Positions 1 to 5,960 of a stretch of 24,548 bases of DNA are shown here, piece after piece (the stretch's first letter is position 1; the number at the start of each line of letters is the position of its first letter). Source of the stretch: an uncultured Oscillospiraceae bacterium (GTDB taxonomy: Bacteria; Bacillota; Clostridia; Oscillospirales; Acutalibacteraceae); NCBI GenBank assembly GCA_900540305.1, contig UQFL01000027.1, positions 1-24,548 on the forward strand, written 5' to 3'. The position numbers were made by a program, and so were the translations under genes. Below the pieces are notes generated by a model. That model saw nothing but the letters and a program-made list of their open reading frames with translations. It searched no databases and was not told where the DNA came from.

Positions 1-49
1 ACGAGATCAGCCTCGGTCTCGTGGGCTCGGAGATGTGTATAAGAGACAG
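1..49 (+). other. Illumina Nextera adapter (P7 end, i7 index, read-2 transposase adapter): artefact
   Basis: Bases 1-7 match the 3' end of the P7 flow-cell sequence. Bases 8-15 (CAGCCTCG) match the i7 index I know as N710. Bases 16-49 are the Nextera read-2 adapter, ending in the 19-bp Tn5 mosaic end AGATGTGTATAAGAGACAG at 31-49. This order is what untrimmed adapter read-through gives at a contig end. It is not an insertion in the organism; genomic sequence begins at base 50. Confidence 0.97.
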
Positions 50-52
50 TAA

Positions 53-61
53 TGATACAAT
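53..61 (+). promoter_or_regulatory. Possible extended -10 element for the tRNA genes
   Basis: TGATACAAT at 53-61 is an extended -10 (TG, one base, TACAAT), and its expected transcription start falls about 12 bases before tRNA-Leu. Any -35 would lie at about 33-38, where the real sequence has been replaced by adapter, so the promoter cannot be confirmed here. Confidence 0.35.
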
Positions 62-79
62 ACTATTCAAGCAACAAAT

Positions 80-162
80 GCGGGTGTGGTGGAATTGGCA
101 GACACGCAAGATTTAGGATCTTGTGGGTAACCGTGCAGGTTCAAGTCCTGTCACCCGCACCA
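80..162 (+). tRNA. tRNA-Leu (anticodon UAG)
   Basis: The 7-bp acceptor stem GCGGGTG pairs with CACCCGC at 152-158, followed by discriminator A and an encoded CCA at 160-162. The anticodon stem CAAGA/TCTTG encloses the loop TTTAGGA, giving anticodon UAG, which reads CUN leucine codons. A long variable arm follows (TGGGTAACCGT region), as expected of a class II tRNA, and the T-arm shows GGTTCAAGTCC. The gene is complete, and a hairpin begins directly after the CCA. Confidence 0.96.
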
Positions 163-196
163 ACCGAGTTCGAACTTAGTTCGTGCTCGGTTTTTA
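163..196 (+). terminator. Rho-independent terminator-like hairpin between the two tRNAs
   Basis: ACCGAG (163-168) pairs with CTCGGT (186-191). An inner stem CGAAC (171-175)/GTTCG (179-183) encloses a TTA loop, and the structure ends in TTTTTA. It begins at the base after the tRNA-Leu CCA and stops only six bases before tRNA-Gly. It may therefore be a leaky terminator or a processing signal rather than a full stop. Confidence 0.75.
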
Positions 197-201
197 TATA
201 T

Positions 202-275
202 GCGGCTGTAATTCATCGGTAGAATGCGAGCTTCCCAAGCTCGACAGGTGGGTTCGACTCCCATCAGCCGCTCCA
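202..275 (+). tRNA. tRNA-Gly (anticodon CCC)
   Basis: The acceptor stem GCGGCTG pairs with CAGCCGC (265-271), followed by discriminator T and an encoded CCA at 273-275. The anticodon stem CGAGC/GCTCG encloses TTCCCAA, giving anticodon CCC for GGG codons. The D-arm (ATTCATCGGTAGAAT) and T-arm (GGTTCGACTCC) are canonical. It lies 39 bases after tRNA-Leu, with a hairpin between and no visible promoter of its own. Confidence 0.96.
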
Positions 276-276
276 A

Positions 277-308
277 GGGCAATGCGAAAAGCATTGCCTT
301 TATTTTTT
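277..308 (+). terminator. Rho-independent terminator after tRNA-Gly
   Basis: GGCAATGC (278-285) pairs perfectly with GCATTGCC (291-298) around a GAAAA loop and is followed by TTTATTTTTT. The T-rich tail lies only on the plus-strand side, so it ends the tRNA transcript. It offers no good tail for comFC transcription arriving from the opposite direction. Confidence 0.85.
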
Positions 309-309
309 A

Positions 310-1005
310 TCATTTAACTATAGCGAAAACCGCGCAGTAAACATCTTTTGCACCATAAGCCTTTAAAGTCATTGCGGCGGAAGAAAGAGTTGCACCCGTA
401 GTTTTGACATCGTCAATCAAAAGAATTGTTTTACCGTCTACATCTGCTTTATCTTTCAAATCAAAAGCATTATACATATTTACAAATCTTTCGGACGATT
501 TTTGCCTTTTCTGCACTTTAGTTCTGCGCTTTTTTATAAGAAGATCGCAAAGCTCCAAATCACATATTTTACTTACTCTTTTTGCAAGAAGATTTGCTTG
601 ATTGAAACCTCGAAACTTTTCGTCATATTTTCTCATCGGAATATATGTAACGCAGTCAAATTCAATAAGTTCATAGTATTTTTGAACACAATCAGCAATC
701 AATCTTCCCTGCTCCTCAGCAAGAGACGGAATGCCGTTCATTTTCATATTCAAAACTGCTTTTGAAACAGAGTCCTCGTAATAAAACGGAGCAACGACCG
801 CTTTATATTCCATACTCTTCTTAGATTTTTTACATATACAGTCTGCCTTTTCACAACCGCATTTAAGACAAATGGGAGGTTCAATGGGAGAAGCATTCTC
901 ACAATCTTCGCATAAAACGCCATCAAACTCAATGACTTCTCCGCAGATGAGACAGCGATTTGTAAAAACAGCCTTTTTAAAAATATCAGTCAATGTTTTC
1001 ATCAT
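310..1005 (-). CDS. comFC: ComF-family amidophosphoribosyltransferase-like protein
   Basis: This 231-aa protein has the ComFC/GntX architecture. The N-terminal cysteine cluster has pairs C18/C21, C32/C35, C46/C49 and C56/C58, consistent with zinc binding. A type I phosphoribosyltransferase domain follows, with the PRPP loop at about residues 197-206 (IDDVKTTGAT). ComFC is needed for natural transformation in Bacillus and other bacteria and is thought to act on the cytoplasmic side of DNA uptake; its exact reaction is not settled. The first ATG shares an ATGA overlap with the comEA stop codon, implying translational coupling. It is the last gene of the tepA-to-comFC unit, and no ComFA helicase is next to it. 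Confidence 0.88.
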   Translation of the reverse strand: MMKTLTDIFKKAVFTNRCLICGEVIEFDGVLCEDCENASPIEPPICLKCGCEKADCICKKSKKSMEYKAVVAPFYYEDSVSKAVLNMKMNGIPSLAEEQGRLIADCVQKYYELIEFDCVTYIPMRKYDEKFRGFNQANLLAKRVSKICDLELCDLLIKKRRTKVQKRQKSSERFVNMYNAFDLKDKADVDGKTILLIDDVKTTGATLSSAAMTLKAYGAKDVYCAVFAIVK

Positions 1006-1481
1006 ACTGTTACATACGGCTCAATGCTTGCGTAAACCGCATCACCTATACCGCTGATATCTTTTAGTTGTTCAACGCTTGTATAGCCACCGAGATAATC
1101 ACGATAAGCGATTATTGCGCTTGCTCTCGCTTCTCCGATATTGTCAATAGTCATAAGTTCTTCGGCTGTGCAAGTATTGAGATTTAGCGGATATTGAACA
1201 TTTATCGCTTCTTTTTCTTCTGAATCTGCCGTACCATATTCACTCTTTACAGTTGTATTTTCAGTCTGTGAAATTACCGTCTCTCCCTGTGTTTCTTCCT
1301 CTTCATCTGTAAACACGGGTGAATACACAGCAGATGTCTCATCTTTCTGGGTATAATCGTTACTTACTCTCGGCTGAGAAAACGCAATAAAGGCGAAAAC
1401 TACAGAAATCAGCAGTAAAGCAACACCGACAAGTATGTCGGTTTGTCTTTTATCGCTTCTTTTTGAGCTTTCGCCTTTCAT
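1002..1481 (-). CDS. comEA: ComEA-type helix-hairpin-helix DNA-binding protein
   Basis: This 159-aa protein has a short basic N-terminus, one membrane anchor at about residues 16-35, an acidic Ser/Thr/Glu-rich linker, and a C-terminal ComEA helix-hairpin-helix domain at about 98-159. The domain opens with the family signature LNLNTCTAEEL and continues with IDNIGEARASAI and ISGIGDAVYASI. ComEA is the membrane-anchored double-stranded DNA receptor that hands incoming DNA to the ComEC channel. GGAG lies eight bases before the ATG. The gene starts 17 bases after spoIIIE and overlaps comFC by four bases. It is not with comEC as in Bacillus; comEC is about 18 kb away. Confidence 0.92.
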   Translation of the reverse strand: MKGESSKRSDKRQTDILVGVALLLISVVFAFIAFSQPRVSNDYTQKDETSAVYSPVFTDEEEETQGETVISQTENTTVKSEYGTADSEEKEAINVQYPLNLNTCTAEELMTIDNIGEARASAIIAYRDYLGGYTSVEQLKDISGIGDAVYASIEPYVTV

Positions 1482-1498
1482 AATATCACTCCGAATTT

Positions 1499-4015
1499 TT
1501 ATTCACCGTCATCAATACTGCCTATGATTTGAACATTCTGCGCATCTTCATTATCGGCATCGTCAAGAGATAACTGAACATTGTCGCTTTCAAAGGTGTT
1601 ATTAGCGTCATACGCTCTCTTTTCAAGCCACATCTGCTTTGTCATAAGCACCTGACGAGGCTTACTTCCCTCTGAGGGCCCTATAACTCCGTATTCCTGA
1701 AGCTGGTCAATAATTTTCGCTCCCCTTGCGTAGCCTACTGACAACTTTCTCTGTAAGAATGAAGTTGAAGCCGTGCCTGTTTCCATAACGATTTCTGCCG
1801 CTTTTTCAAAGAGCGGGTCAAAATTATCCTCAGGCTCGTCCTCTGCAAACGGATTTGATTTTTTGTCCTGAACAGCCTTTGCATCAATTTCTTTCTGAAT
1901 GTTTTCATCGTAATCAGATTCGCCCTGCTTCTTGATATAGTCGCAAAGTTCTTCAACTTCTTCGTCACTGATAAAACATCCCTGTACACGCATCGGCTTA
2001 TTTGCACCAATGGGATTATAAAGCATATCGCCGTTTCCGAGAAGTTTTTCAGCACCGCTTGCATCAAGAATTGTTCTTGAATCTATCTGAGAAGATACAG
2101 TAAGTGCAATTCGAGAAGAAATATTAGCCTTAATCAATCCAGTAATAACATCAACAGACGGTCTTTGGGTTGCGATAACAAGGTGCATACCTGCGGCACG
2201 AGCCATCTGTGCAAGTCGGCAGATTGAATCCTCAACCTCTTTCGGCGCCGCCATCATCAAATCTGAAAGCTCGTCTATAAAGATACAGATTTTAGGCATT
2301 GGCTCCATATCGTCGTGCTTTTCAACATATTTATTATATCCGTCAATATCTCTTACGCCTGTTTGTGAGAATTTTCCGTAACGCTGAAGCATTTCGGAAA
2401 CTGCCCATCCAAGTGCGCCTGACGCTTTTCTTGCATCAGTTACAACGGGAACAAGCAAATGCGGTATTCCCGCATATTTTGAAAATTCAACCTGCTTCGG
2501 GTCTATCATAAGAAATTTAACCTCATCGGGTCTTGCCCTAAACAGAATTGAAACGATGATAGAATTCATACAAACAGATTTACCTGAACCTGTCGTACCT
2601 GCTATTAACAAGTGCGGCATTTTTGAAATATCGCAAAAAACGCAGTTGCCTGCAATATCTTTTCCGAGACCAGCAGAAAGCTTTGAACGCTGTTCCAAAA
2701 ACTCAGGTGTATCTACAAGTTCACGCATAGAAACCATATTTTTAACTTTATTAGGAACTTCAATTCCCACTGCGGCTTTGCCGGGAATCGGCGCTTCTAT
2801 TCTGACATGAGTTGCCGCAAGATTAAGCGCAATATCATCAGATAAGTTAGTGATTTTAGAAATTCTTATACCAGCCGCTGGTTTGAGCTCATACCTTGTT
2901 ACAGTAGGTCCTCTGCTTATATCCGTAATTGTTGCGTCAACATTAAATGAGTGAAGCGTTTCAATAAGTCTTTCAGCGTTGCTTTTAAGCTCGCCGCTTA
3001 TGTCCTTTGTTGCGGCGTGTTTTGCCGCTTTAAGAATGGACACGGGAGGAATATTATAATCGGCAACAGTTGCTTTCATTTGCTCGTTAGTTACCTCAAA
3101 TTTTTCCTCCTGCTTTTTCTCGGAGTTTTCAGATGCGTTTTGAACAATCTCGTCTATAGTTTTCGGCTTCGTTTTATCGCTCTGAATTTTCTTAGCGGCA
3201 GAGGCGTTAATCTCATCAATTATTTGCTGAGACATCTTCATTTCATCAAGATTTGAAAGCGGAGATTCCTTTTCAATATCCACATTCTTTTTGTCCGCTT
3301 TTTTTCTGCCTTTTTTGCCTTTATCTTCATCAAGCGGAGAAACTGCATCAAGAGGAACATCAATTTCAGCCTTAGCAGCTCTGCGCTGTTCTATACGCTC
3401 CTCAATAGCAGGCTGAACTTTTTCATATGTCTTTTTAGCAGGAGCAGCGGCTCCTTTTAAGAACTGTATAATAGTTATACCGCTCAAAAGCATAAACACC
3501 ACAAAAATCAAAATGCAGTCAACTATTATTGCAGGAGCTTTTCCGAGAGTCAGAAGAAGCCAGCCGAAAACAGCGCCCAAAAATCCACCGTTAAATTCAG
3601 TTGGAGCGGAATTAAACGAATCAACAACTGCCTGTTTGAAAACTTCACCGCTTTGGTGCTGAACAACATGAATAAATGTTGATATTAAAAGCACCATAAC
3701 CGCACATTCACTGCCCTTGATGAGCAATAATTTCAAATCCTGGTCTTTGATTGAATAAAGTACGGTTATAACGATTGTGAGAAGCGGAAATACCCAAGAA
3801 GCAAACATTCCGAAAAGGCCCACATAAATATTATGTACAAAAAGCCAGGCTCCCTGCCCTTTTACAACAGCTATAAAGAAAAACAGCACCGAAAGAGCGA
3901 AAAGAATTACACCTGAAATTCTGTTAATATCGGCGTTGCTTCGCTGCGGCTGAGCTTTTGCGGAACTTTTTTGCGGAGTTCTTTTTTTATTTCCTGTATT
4001 TTTACTGTTAGCCAT
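1499..4015 (-). CDS. spoIIIE: DNA translocase, FtsK/SpoIIIE family
   Basis: This 838-aa protein matches FtsK/SpoIIIE in length and layout. About four membrane segments lie in residues 31-185. A charged low-complexity linker spans about 190-330, followed by the alpha/beta motor domain with Walker A GTTGSGKS at 473-480 and Walker B ending in D581-E582. A C-terminal winged-helix gamma domain lies at about 730-800 (EIVMETGTASTSFLQRKLSV), which in this family recognises polar DNA sequences. The enzyme pumps chromosomal DNA through the division or sporulation septum using ATP. TepA and YlzJ-like genes upstream resemble the Bacillus tepA-ylzJ-spoIIIE order, which favours the spoIIIE name over ftsK. 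The RBS AGAGG lies shortly before the ATG. Confidence 0.95.
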   Translation of the reverse strand: MANSKNTGNKKRTPQKSSAKAQPQRSNADINRISGVILFALSVLFFFIAVVKGQGAWLFVHNIYVGLFGMFASWVFPLLTIVITVLYSIKDQDLKLLLIKGSECAVMVLLISTFIHVVQHQSGEVFKQAVVDSFNSAPTEFNGGFLGAVFGWLLLTLGKAPAIIVDCILIFVVFMLLSGITIIQFLKGAAAPAKKTYEKVQPAIEERIEQRRAAKAEIDVPLDAVSPLDEDKGKKGRKKADKKNVDIEKESPLSNLDEMKMSQQIIDEINASAAKKIQSDKTKPKTIDEIVQNASENSEKKQEEKFEVTNEQMKATVADYNIPPVSILKAAKHAATKDISGELKSNAERLIETLHSFNVDATITDISRGPTVTRYELKPAAGIRISKITNLSDDIALNLAATHVRIEAPIPGKAAVGIEVPNKVKNMVSMRELVDTPEFLEQRSKLSAGLGKDIAGNCVFCDISKMPHLLIAGTTGSGKSVCMNSIIVSILFRARPDEVKFLMIDPKQVEFSKYAGIPHLLVPVVTDARKASGALGWAVSEMLQRYGKFSQTGVRDIDGYNKYVEKHDDMEPMPKICIFIDELSDLMMAAPKEVEDSICRLAQMARAAGMHLVIATQRPSVDVITGLIKANISSRIALTVSSQIDSRTILDASGAEKLLGNGDMLYNPIGANKPMRVQGCFISDEEVEELCDYIKKQGESDYDENIQKEIDAKAVQDKKSNPFAEDEPEDNFDPLFEKAAEIVMETGTASTSFLQRKLSVGYARGAKIIDQLQEYGVIGPSEGSKPRQVLMTKQMWLEKRAYDANNTFESDNVQLSLDDADNEDAQNVQIIGSIDDGE

Positions 4016-4036
4016 AAAAACCTCTGTTAAAAAAGA

Positions 4037-4897
4037 TTATTTGATAATGATTTCAACAATACCGATTACAAGTGTAATAAAACCGATTGCGAAATTATAA
4101 ATTGAGAAATAGTTTAAATAATTTTTTCTGACAACCATTAACAAGAATTTAGAAGCAAAGAAGGTTGCCGCGCCTGCAAGAACAACACCTATTATTCCTG
4201 CAACAATATTCACATAGCTTACGCAGGTAAAAACCTCTATAAAACCTTTTACAAGCAAAATAGGTGCACTGATACTTACAAAATATCTGACAGCTACTTT
4301 TGTGTTTACAGAGAAGAATGCGCAGAATGAAACAACTACTGCAACGAGAGAAAGACCTGATACGGGCAAAGCGAAAAATACGCCGAGCGCAAGCAAAAGT
4401 GCTGATACGAGTGATAACTGCCTGCCTTTCTCTGTTTTTTGAATCATTTTAAATGCGCCTATAAGAAGCGCCGCATTAATAATAAAACAAATGCCCTCAG
4501 ACAAAAGGTTTCCGTCATATGAATAAGAATGAAGCAATGTATAAATATTGCGCTCGCCGCCCACAGGAATTAAGTAGACTAGCATAAAAATATACGGAAT
4601 ATATGTAAAATAGTAAAACTTTCTTGAATTAGAAGTATTCTTAATATCAAGCTGCTTTGTAAAAATCTCTTTTCCCGTGGAAATAAATTCAAATATCAGC
4701 TTTAAGAATACTTTGTAGAACGCAATAATAAGACCTATTGCCATTCCTATATGTATAAGCCCTGTTAATTCAGAGCAATTATTTGAATACCTTGCGGCAA
4801 AATCATGAAATATAGCGGAATGACCGCTTTCAGACAAGGGAAAAATATAAGTCAGAACCTGGGCTATTGCCTGGAATATCGCTGTTATAATCGACAA
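4037..4897 (-). CDS. UppP/BacA-like membrane protein, catalytic residues replaced
   Basis: This hydrophobic protein has about eight membrane segments. Its N-terminus aligns with undecaprenyl-diphosphate phosphatase (UppP/BacA): LTYIFPLSESGH corresponds to the family's LTEFLPVSSTGH. With the chosen start it is 286 aa, a normal UppP length. The TTG start at 4897 is preferred over the ATG at 4933 because GGAGG lies eight bases before it and because MSIITAIFQA then lines up with the usual UppP N-terminus. By hand alignment to E. coli BacA, E17 becomes Q13, E21 becomes Y17, S27 becomes E23, and the Arg of the PGTSRSG motif becomes Leu (ALPVSGLSL); the motif His is kept (H26). It may be an inactive or repurposed paralogue. 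It lies between the ylzJ-like gene and spoIIIE. Confidence 0.7.
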   Translation of the reverse strand: MSIITAIFQAIAQVLTYIFPLSESGHSAIFHDFAARYSNNCSELTGLIHIGMAIGLIIAFYKVFLKLIFEFISTGKEIFTKQLDIKNTSNSRKFYYFTYIPYIFMLVYLIPVGGERNIYTLLHSYSYDGNLLSEGICFIINAALLIGAFKMIQKTEKGRQLSLVSALLLALGVFFALPVSGLSLVAVVVSFCAFFSVNTKVAVRYFVSISAPILLVKGFIEVFTCVSYVNIVAGIIGVVLAGAATFFASKFLLMVVRKNYLNYFSIYNFAIGFITLVIGIVEIIIK

Positions 4898-5054
4898 TGT
4901 TTTTACCTCCGAACATTGACGCTCCGTCAACATAATACCCCCGTCTCAGGTAATCATACGGATTACTTGAGCGGACAGACGAACACGATGAAAGCCCCGT
5001 GCAGTTTGAGGCTTCAAGAAAAATTTCTCCCTCGCTGATTACAGACCAAATCAT
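4830..5054 (-). CDS. YlzJ-like small protein
   Basis: This is a 74-aa reading frame. Its ATG overlaps the tepA stop codon as ATGA, and GGGAG lies at a suitable distance within the tepA end, so translational coupling is likely. The N-terminus MIWSVISEGEIF and the later NPYDYLRRGYYVDG resemble what I recall of YlzJ-like proteins (a start of the form MI-x-T/S-V/I...E-I-F and a DPxDYLxPxYxPG-type motif). The position right after tepA and upstream of spoIIIE matches Bacillus. The match is by eye, and the middle is shorter than usual. The function of the family is unknown. Its last ~68 bases overlap the start of the UppP-like gene. Confidence 0.55.
   Translation of the reverse strand: MIWSVISEGEIFLEASNCTGLSSCSSVRSSNPYDYLRRGYYVDGASMFGGKNIVDYNSDIPGNSPGSDLYFSLV
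4906..4910 (-). promoter_or_regulatory. RBS deciding the TTG start of the UppP-like gene
   Basis: GGAGG on the minus strand, eight bases before TTG at 4897, lies inside the end of the ylzJ-like reading frame. No equally good Shine-Dalgarno sequence precedes the upstream in-frame ATG at 4933, only a G-run about five bases away. Confidence 0.65.
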
Positions 5055-5740
5055 TCTTTATCTCCCTCTTCCTCGATAGTTTTGTTGAGAAAATCAAGAG
5101 CGTCGGACAAGCCGCCGAGCTCATCAATAAGACCGCACGAAACTGCGCCCTCACCGTCAAGCACCGTGCCGACATCCATAACAAGTTCGCCTGTTTTCAT
5201 CATAAGATTTCTGAAATCATCGGCAGAAATCTTTGAATTTGACTCAACAAAATTAACGATTCTGTCCTGCATTTTTTCAAAATAAGAAAGAGTTTGAGGA
5301 ACACCGAGAACAAGGCCGTTAAGCCGCACGGGATGAACAGTCATAGTTGCGCTTGGTACAATAAAACTCTTTTGACAGGAAACGGCAAGAGGCACACCGA
5401 TTGAGTGACCGCCGCCGAGTACAAGAGAAGCCGTCGGCGTTTTCATTGTTGAAAGAAGTTCTGCAATAGCTAGTCCCGCTTCAACATCGCCGCCGACAGT
5501 ATTGAGAATAATAAGAAGCCCTTCAATTTCTGGACTTTCTTCAATAGCAACAAGCTGGGGAATTACATGTTCGTATTTAGTTGTTTTATTTTGACTCGGT
5601 AGAATATAGTGCCCTTCTATCTGCCCGATTATAGTTAAACAGTGGATAAAATGACCGTTTTTCTTAACGGTTATAGAGCCTGTCTCAAAATCGGAGGAAG
5701 CGGCGCTTTCCTGAGCGTTTTCTTTTTCATTTTCAGCCAT
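5051..5740 (-). CDS. tepA: ClpP-family serine protease, TepA type
   Basis: This 229-aa protein carries a ClpP/crotonase fold. The oxyanion-side motif NTVGGDVEAGLAIAELL is at about 80-96, the likely nucleophile is Ser113 in GGGHSIGVPLA, the likely His is H136 in TVHPVRL, and a candidate Asp is D189. The C-terminus GAVSCGLIDELGG is typical of the TepA/ClpP-like group. B. subtilis TepA (YmfB) was named a translocation-enhancing protein and is usually treated as a cytoplasmic ClpP-like peptidase; its substrate here is unknown. There is no signal peptide, and the acidic N-terminus (1-20) is probably disordered. It is the first gene of the minus-strand unit, behind a strong promoter and an RBS hairpin. 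Confidence 0.88.
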   Translation of the reverse strand: MAENEKENAQESAASSDFETGSITVKKNGHFIHCLTIIGQIEGHYILPSQNKTTKYEHVIPQLVAIEESPEIEGLLIILNTVGGDVEAGLAIAELLSTMKTPTASLVLGGGHSIGVPLAVSCQKSFIVPSATMTVHPVRLNGLVLGVPQTLSYFEKMQDRIVNFVESNSKISADDFRNLMMKTGELVMDVGTVLDGEGAVSCGLIDELGGLSDALDFLNKTIEEEGDKE

Positions 5741-5764
5741 AATAACACATCCTTTATGTTATTA
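5740..5764 (-). promoter_or_regulatory. Inverted repeat placing the tepA Shine-Dalgarno in a hairpin loop
   Basis: On the minus strand TAATAACA (5764-5757) and TGTTATTA (5747-5740) are perfect 8-bp complements around a 9-base loop TAAAGGATG. The loop contains the AAAGG ribosome binding site, and the first base of the ATG is the last base of the stem. Such a hairpin could modulate initiation, but the all-A/T-rich stem is weak, and no regulator is known from the sequence. Confidence 0.45.
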
Positions 5765-5783
5765 TGCCCAAATGCTAAACAAT

Positions 5784-5812
5784 ATTTTATCATAATGAAT
5801 AAAATAATTCAA
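5784..5812 (-). promoter_or_regulatory. SigmaA-type promoter of the tepA-to-comFC unit
   Basis: On the minus strand -35 TTGAAT (5812-5807) is followed by a 17-base spacer and -10 TAAAAT (5789-5784). A TG one base before the -10 makes it an extended -10. Transcription should start near 5777, about 37 bases before the tepA ATG. Confidence 0.7.
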
Positions 5813-5892
5813 CAATATATAAAATTAGTTTTATTAAATAATTAATTACTTATTATAATTTTGATAAAATTTTATTAATTTTGGGAAATTGA

Positions 5893-5910
5893 TTGACACA
5901 AGTTGGACAA
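5893..5910 (+). promoter_or_regulatory. Candidate Rex operator over the acn -35
   Basis: TTGACACAAGTTGGACAA has the 18-bp length and the TTG...ACAA outer ends of the Clostridia Rex site TTGTTAA-N4-TTAACAA, matching 9 of its 14 specified positions. It covers the -35 and part of the spacer of an operon that encodes Rex itself. The inner half-sites are poor, so this is a candidate only. Confidence 0.3.
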
Positions 5911-5921
5911 TATTATAAAAT
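5893..5921 (+). promoter_or_regulatory. SigmaA-type promoter of the acn-icd-rex unit
   Basis: A perfect -35 TTGACA (5893-5898) is followed by a 17-base spacer and -10 TAAAAT (5916-5921), so transcription should start near 5928, about 33 bases before the acn ATG. The -35 and spacer overlap an 18-bp imperfect dyad at 5893-5910 that could be a Rex operator. Confidence 0.72.
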
Positions 5922-5947
5922 AGATTGACAAAAAAATTAATAACTAT

Positions 5948-5953
5948 GGAGGG
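5948..5953 (+). promoter_or_regulatory. RBS deciding the acn start
   Basis: GGAGGG lies seven bases before ATG 5961. It selects this start over an in-frame ATG at 5925, which sits at the predicted transcription start and would add 12 residues not expected in the family. Confidence 0.85.
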
Positions 5954-5960
5954 TTCAATT

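Noticed and set aside
31..49. Tn5 mosaic end as evidence of a mobile element
   Set aside because: It is embedded in a complete Illumina adapter with index and P7 tail, so it is a library artefact.
5864..5875. Perfect palindrome ATAAAATTTTAT in the tepA-acn divergent region
   Set aside because: In such AT-rich DNA, a 12-bp A/T palindrome is expected by chance, and it fits no known operator.
5925..5960. Upstream ATG for aconitase
   Set aside because: It falls at the predicted transcription start and has no RBS; GGAGGG precedes ATG 5961.
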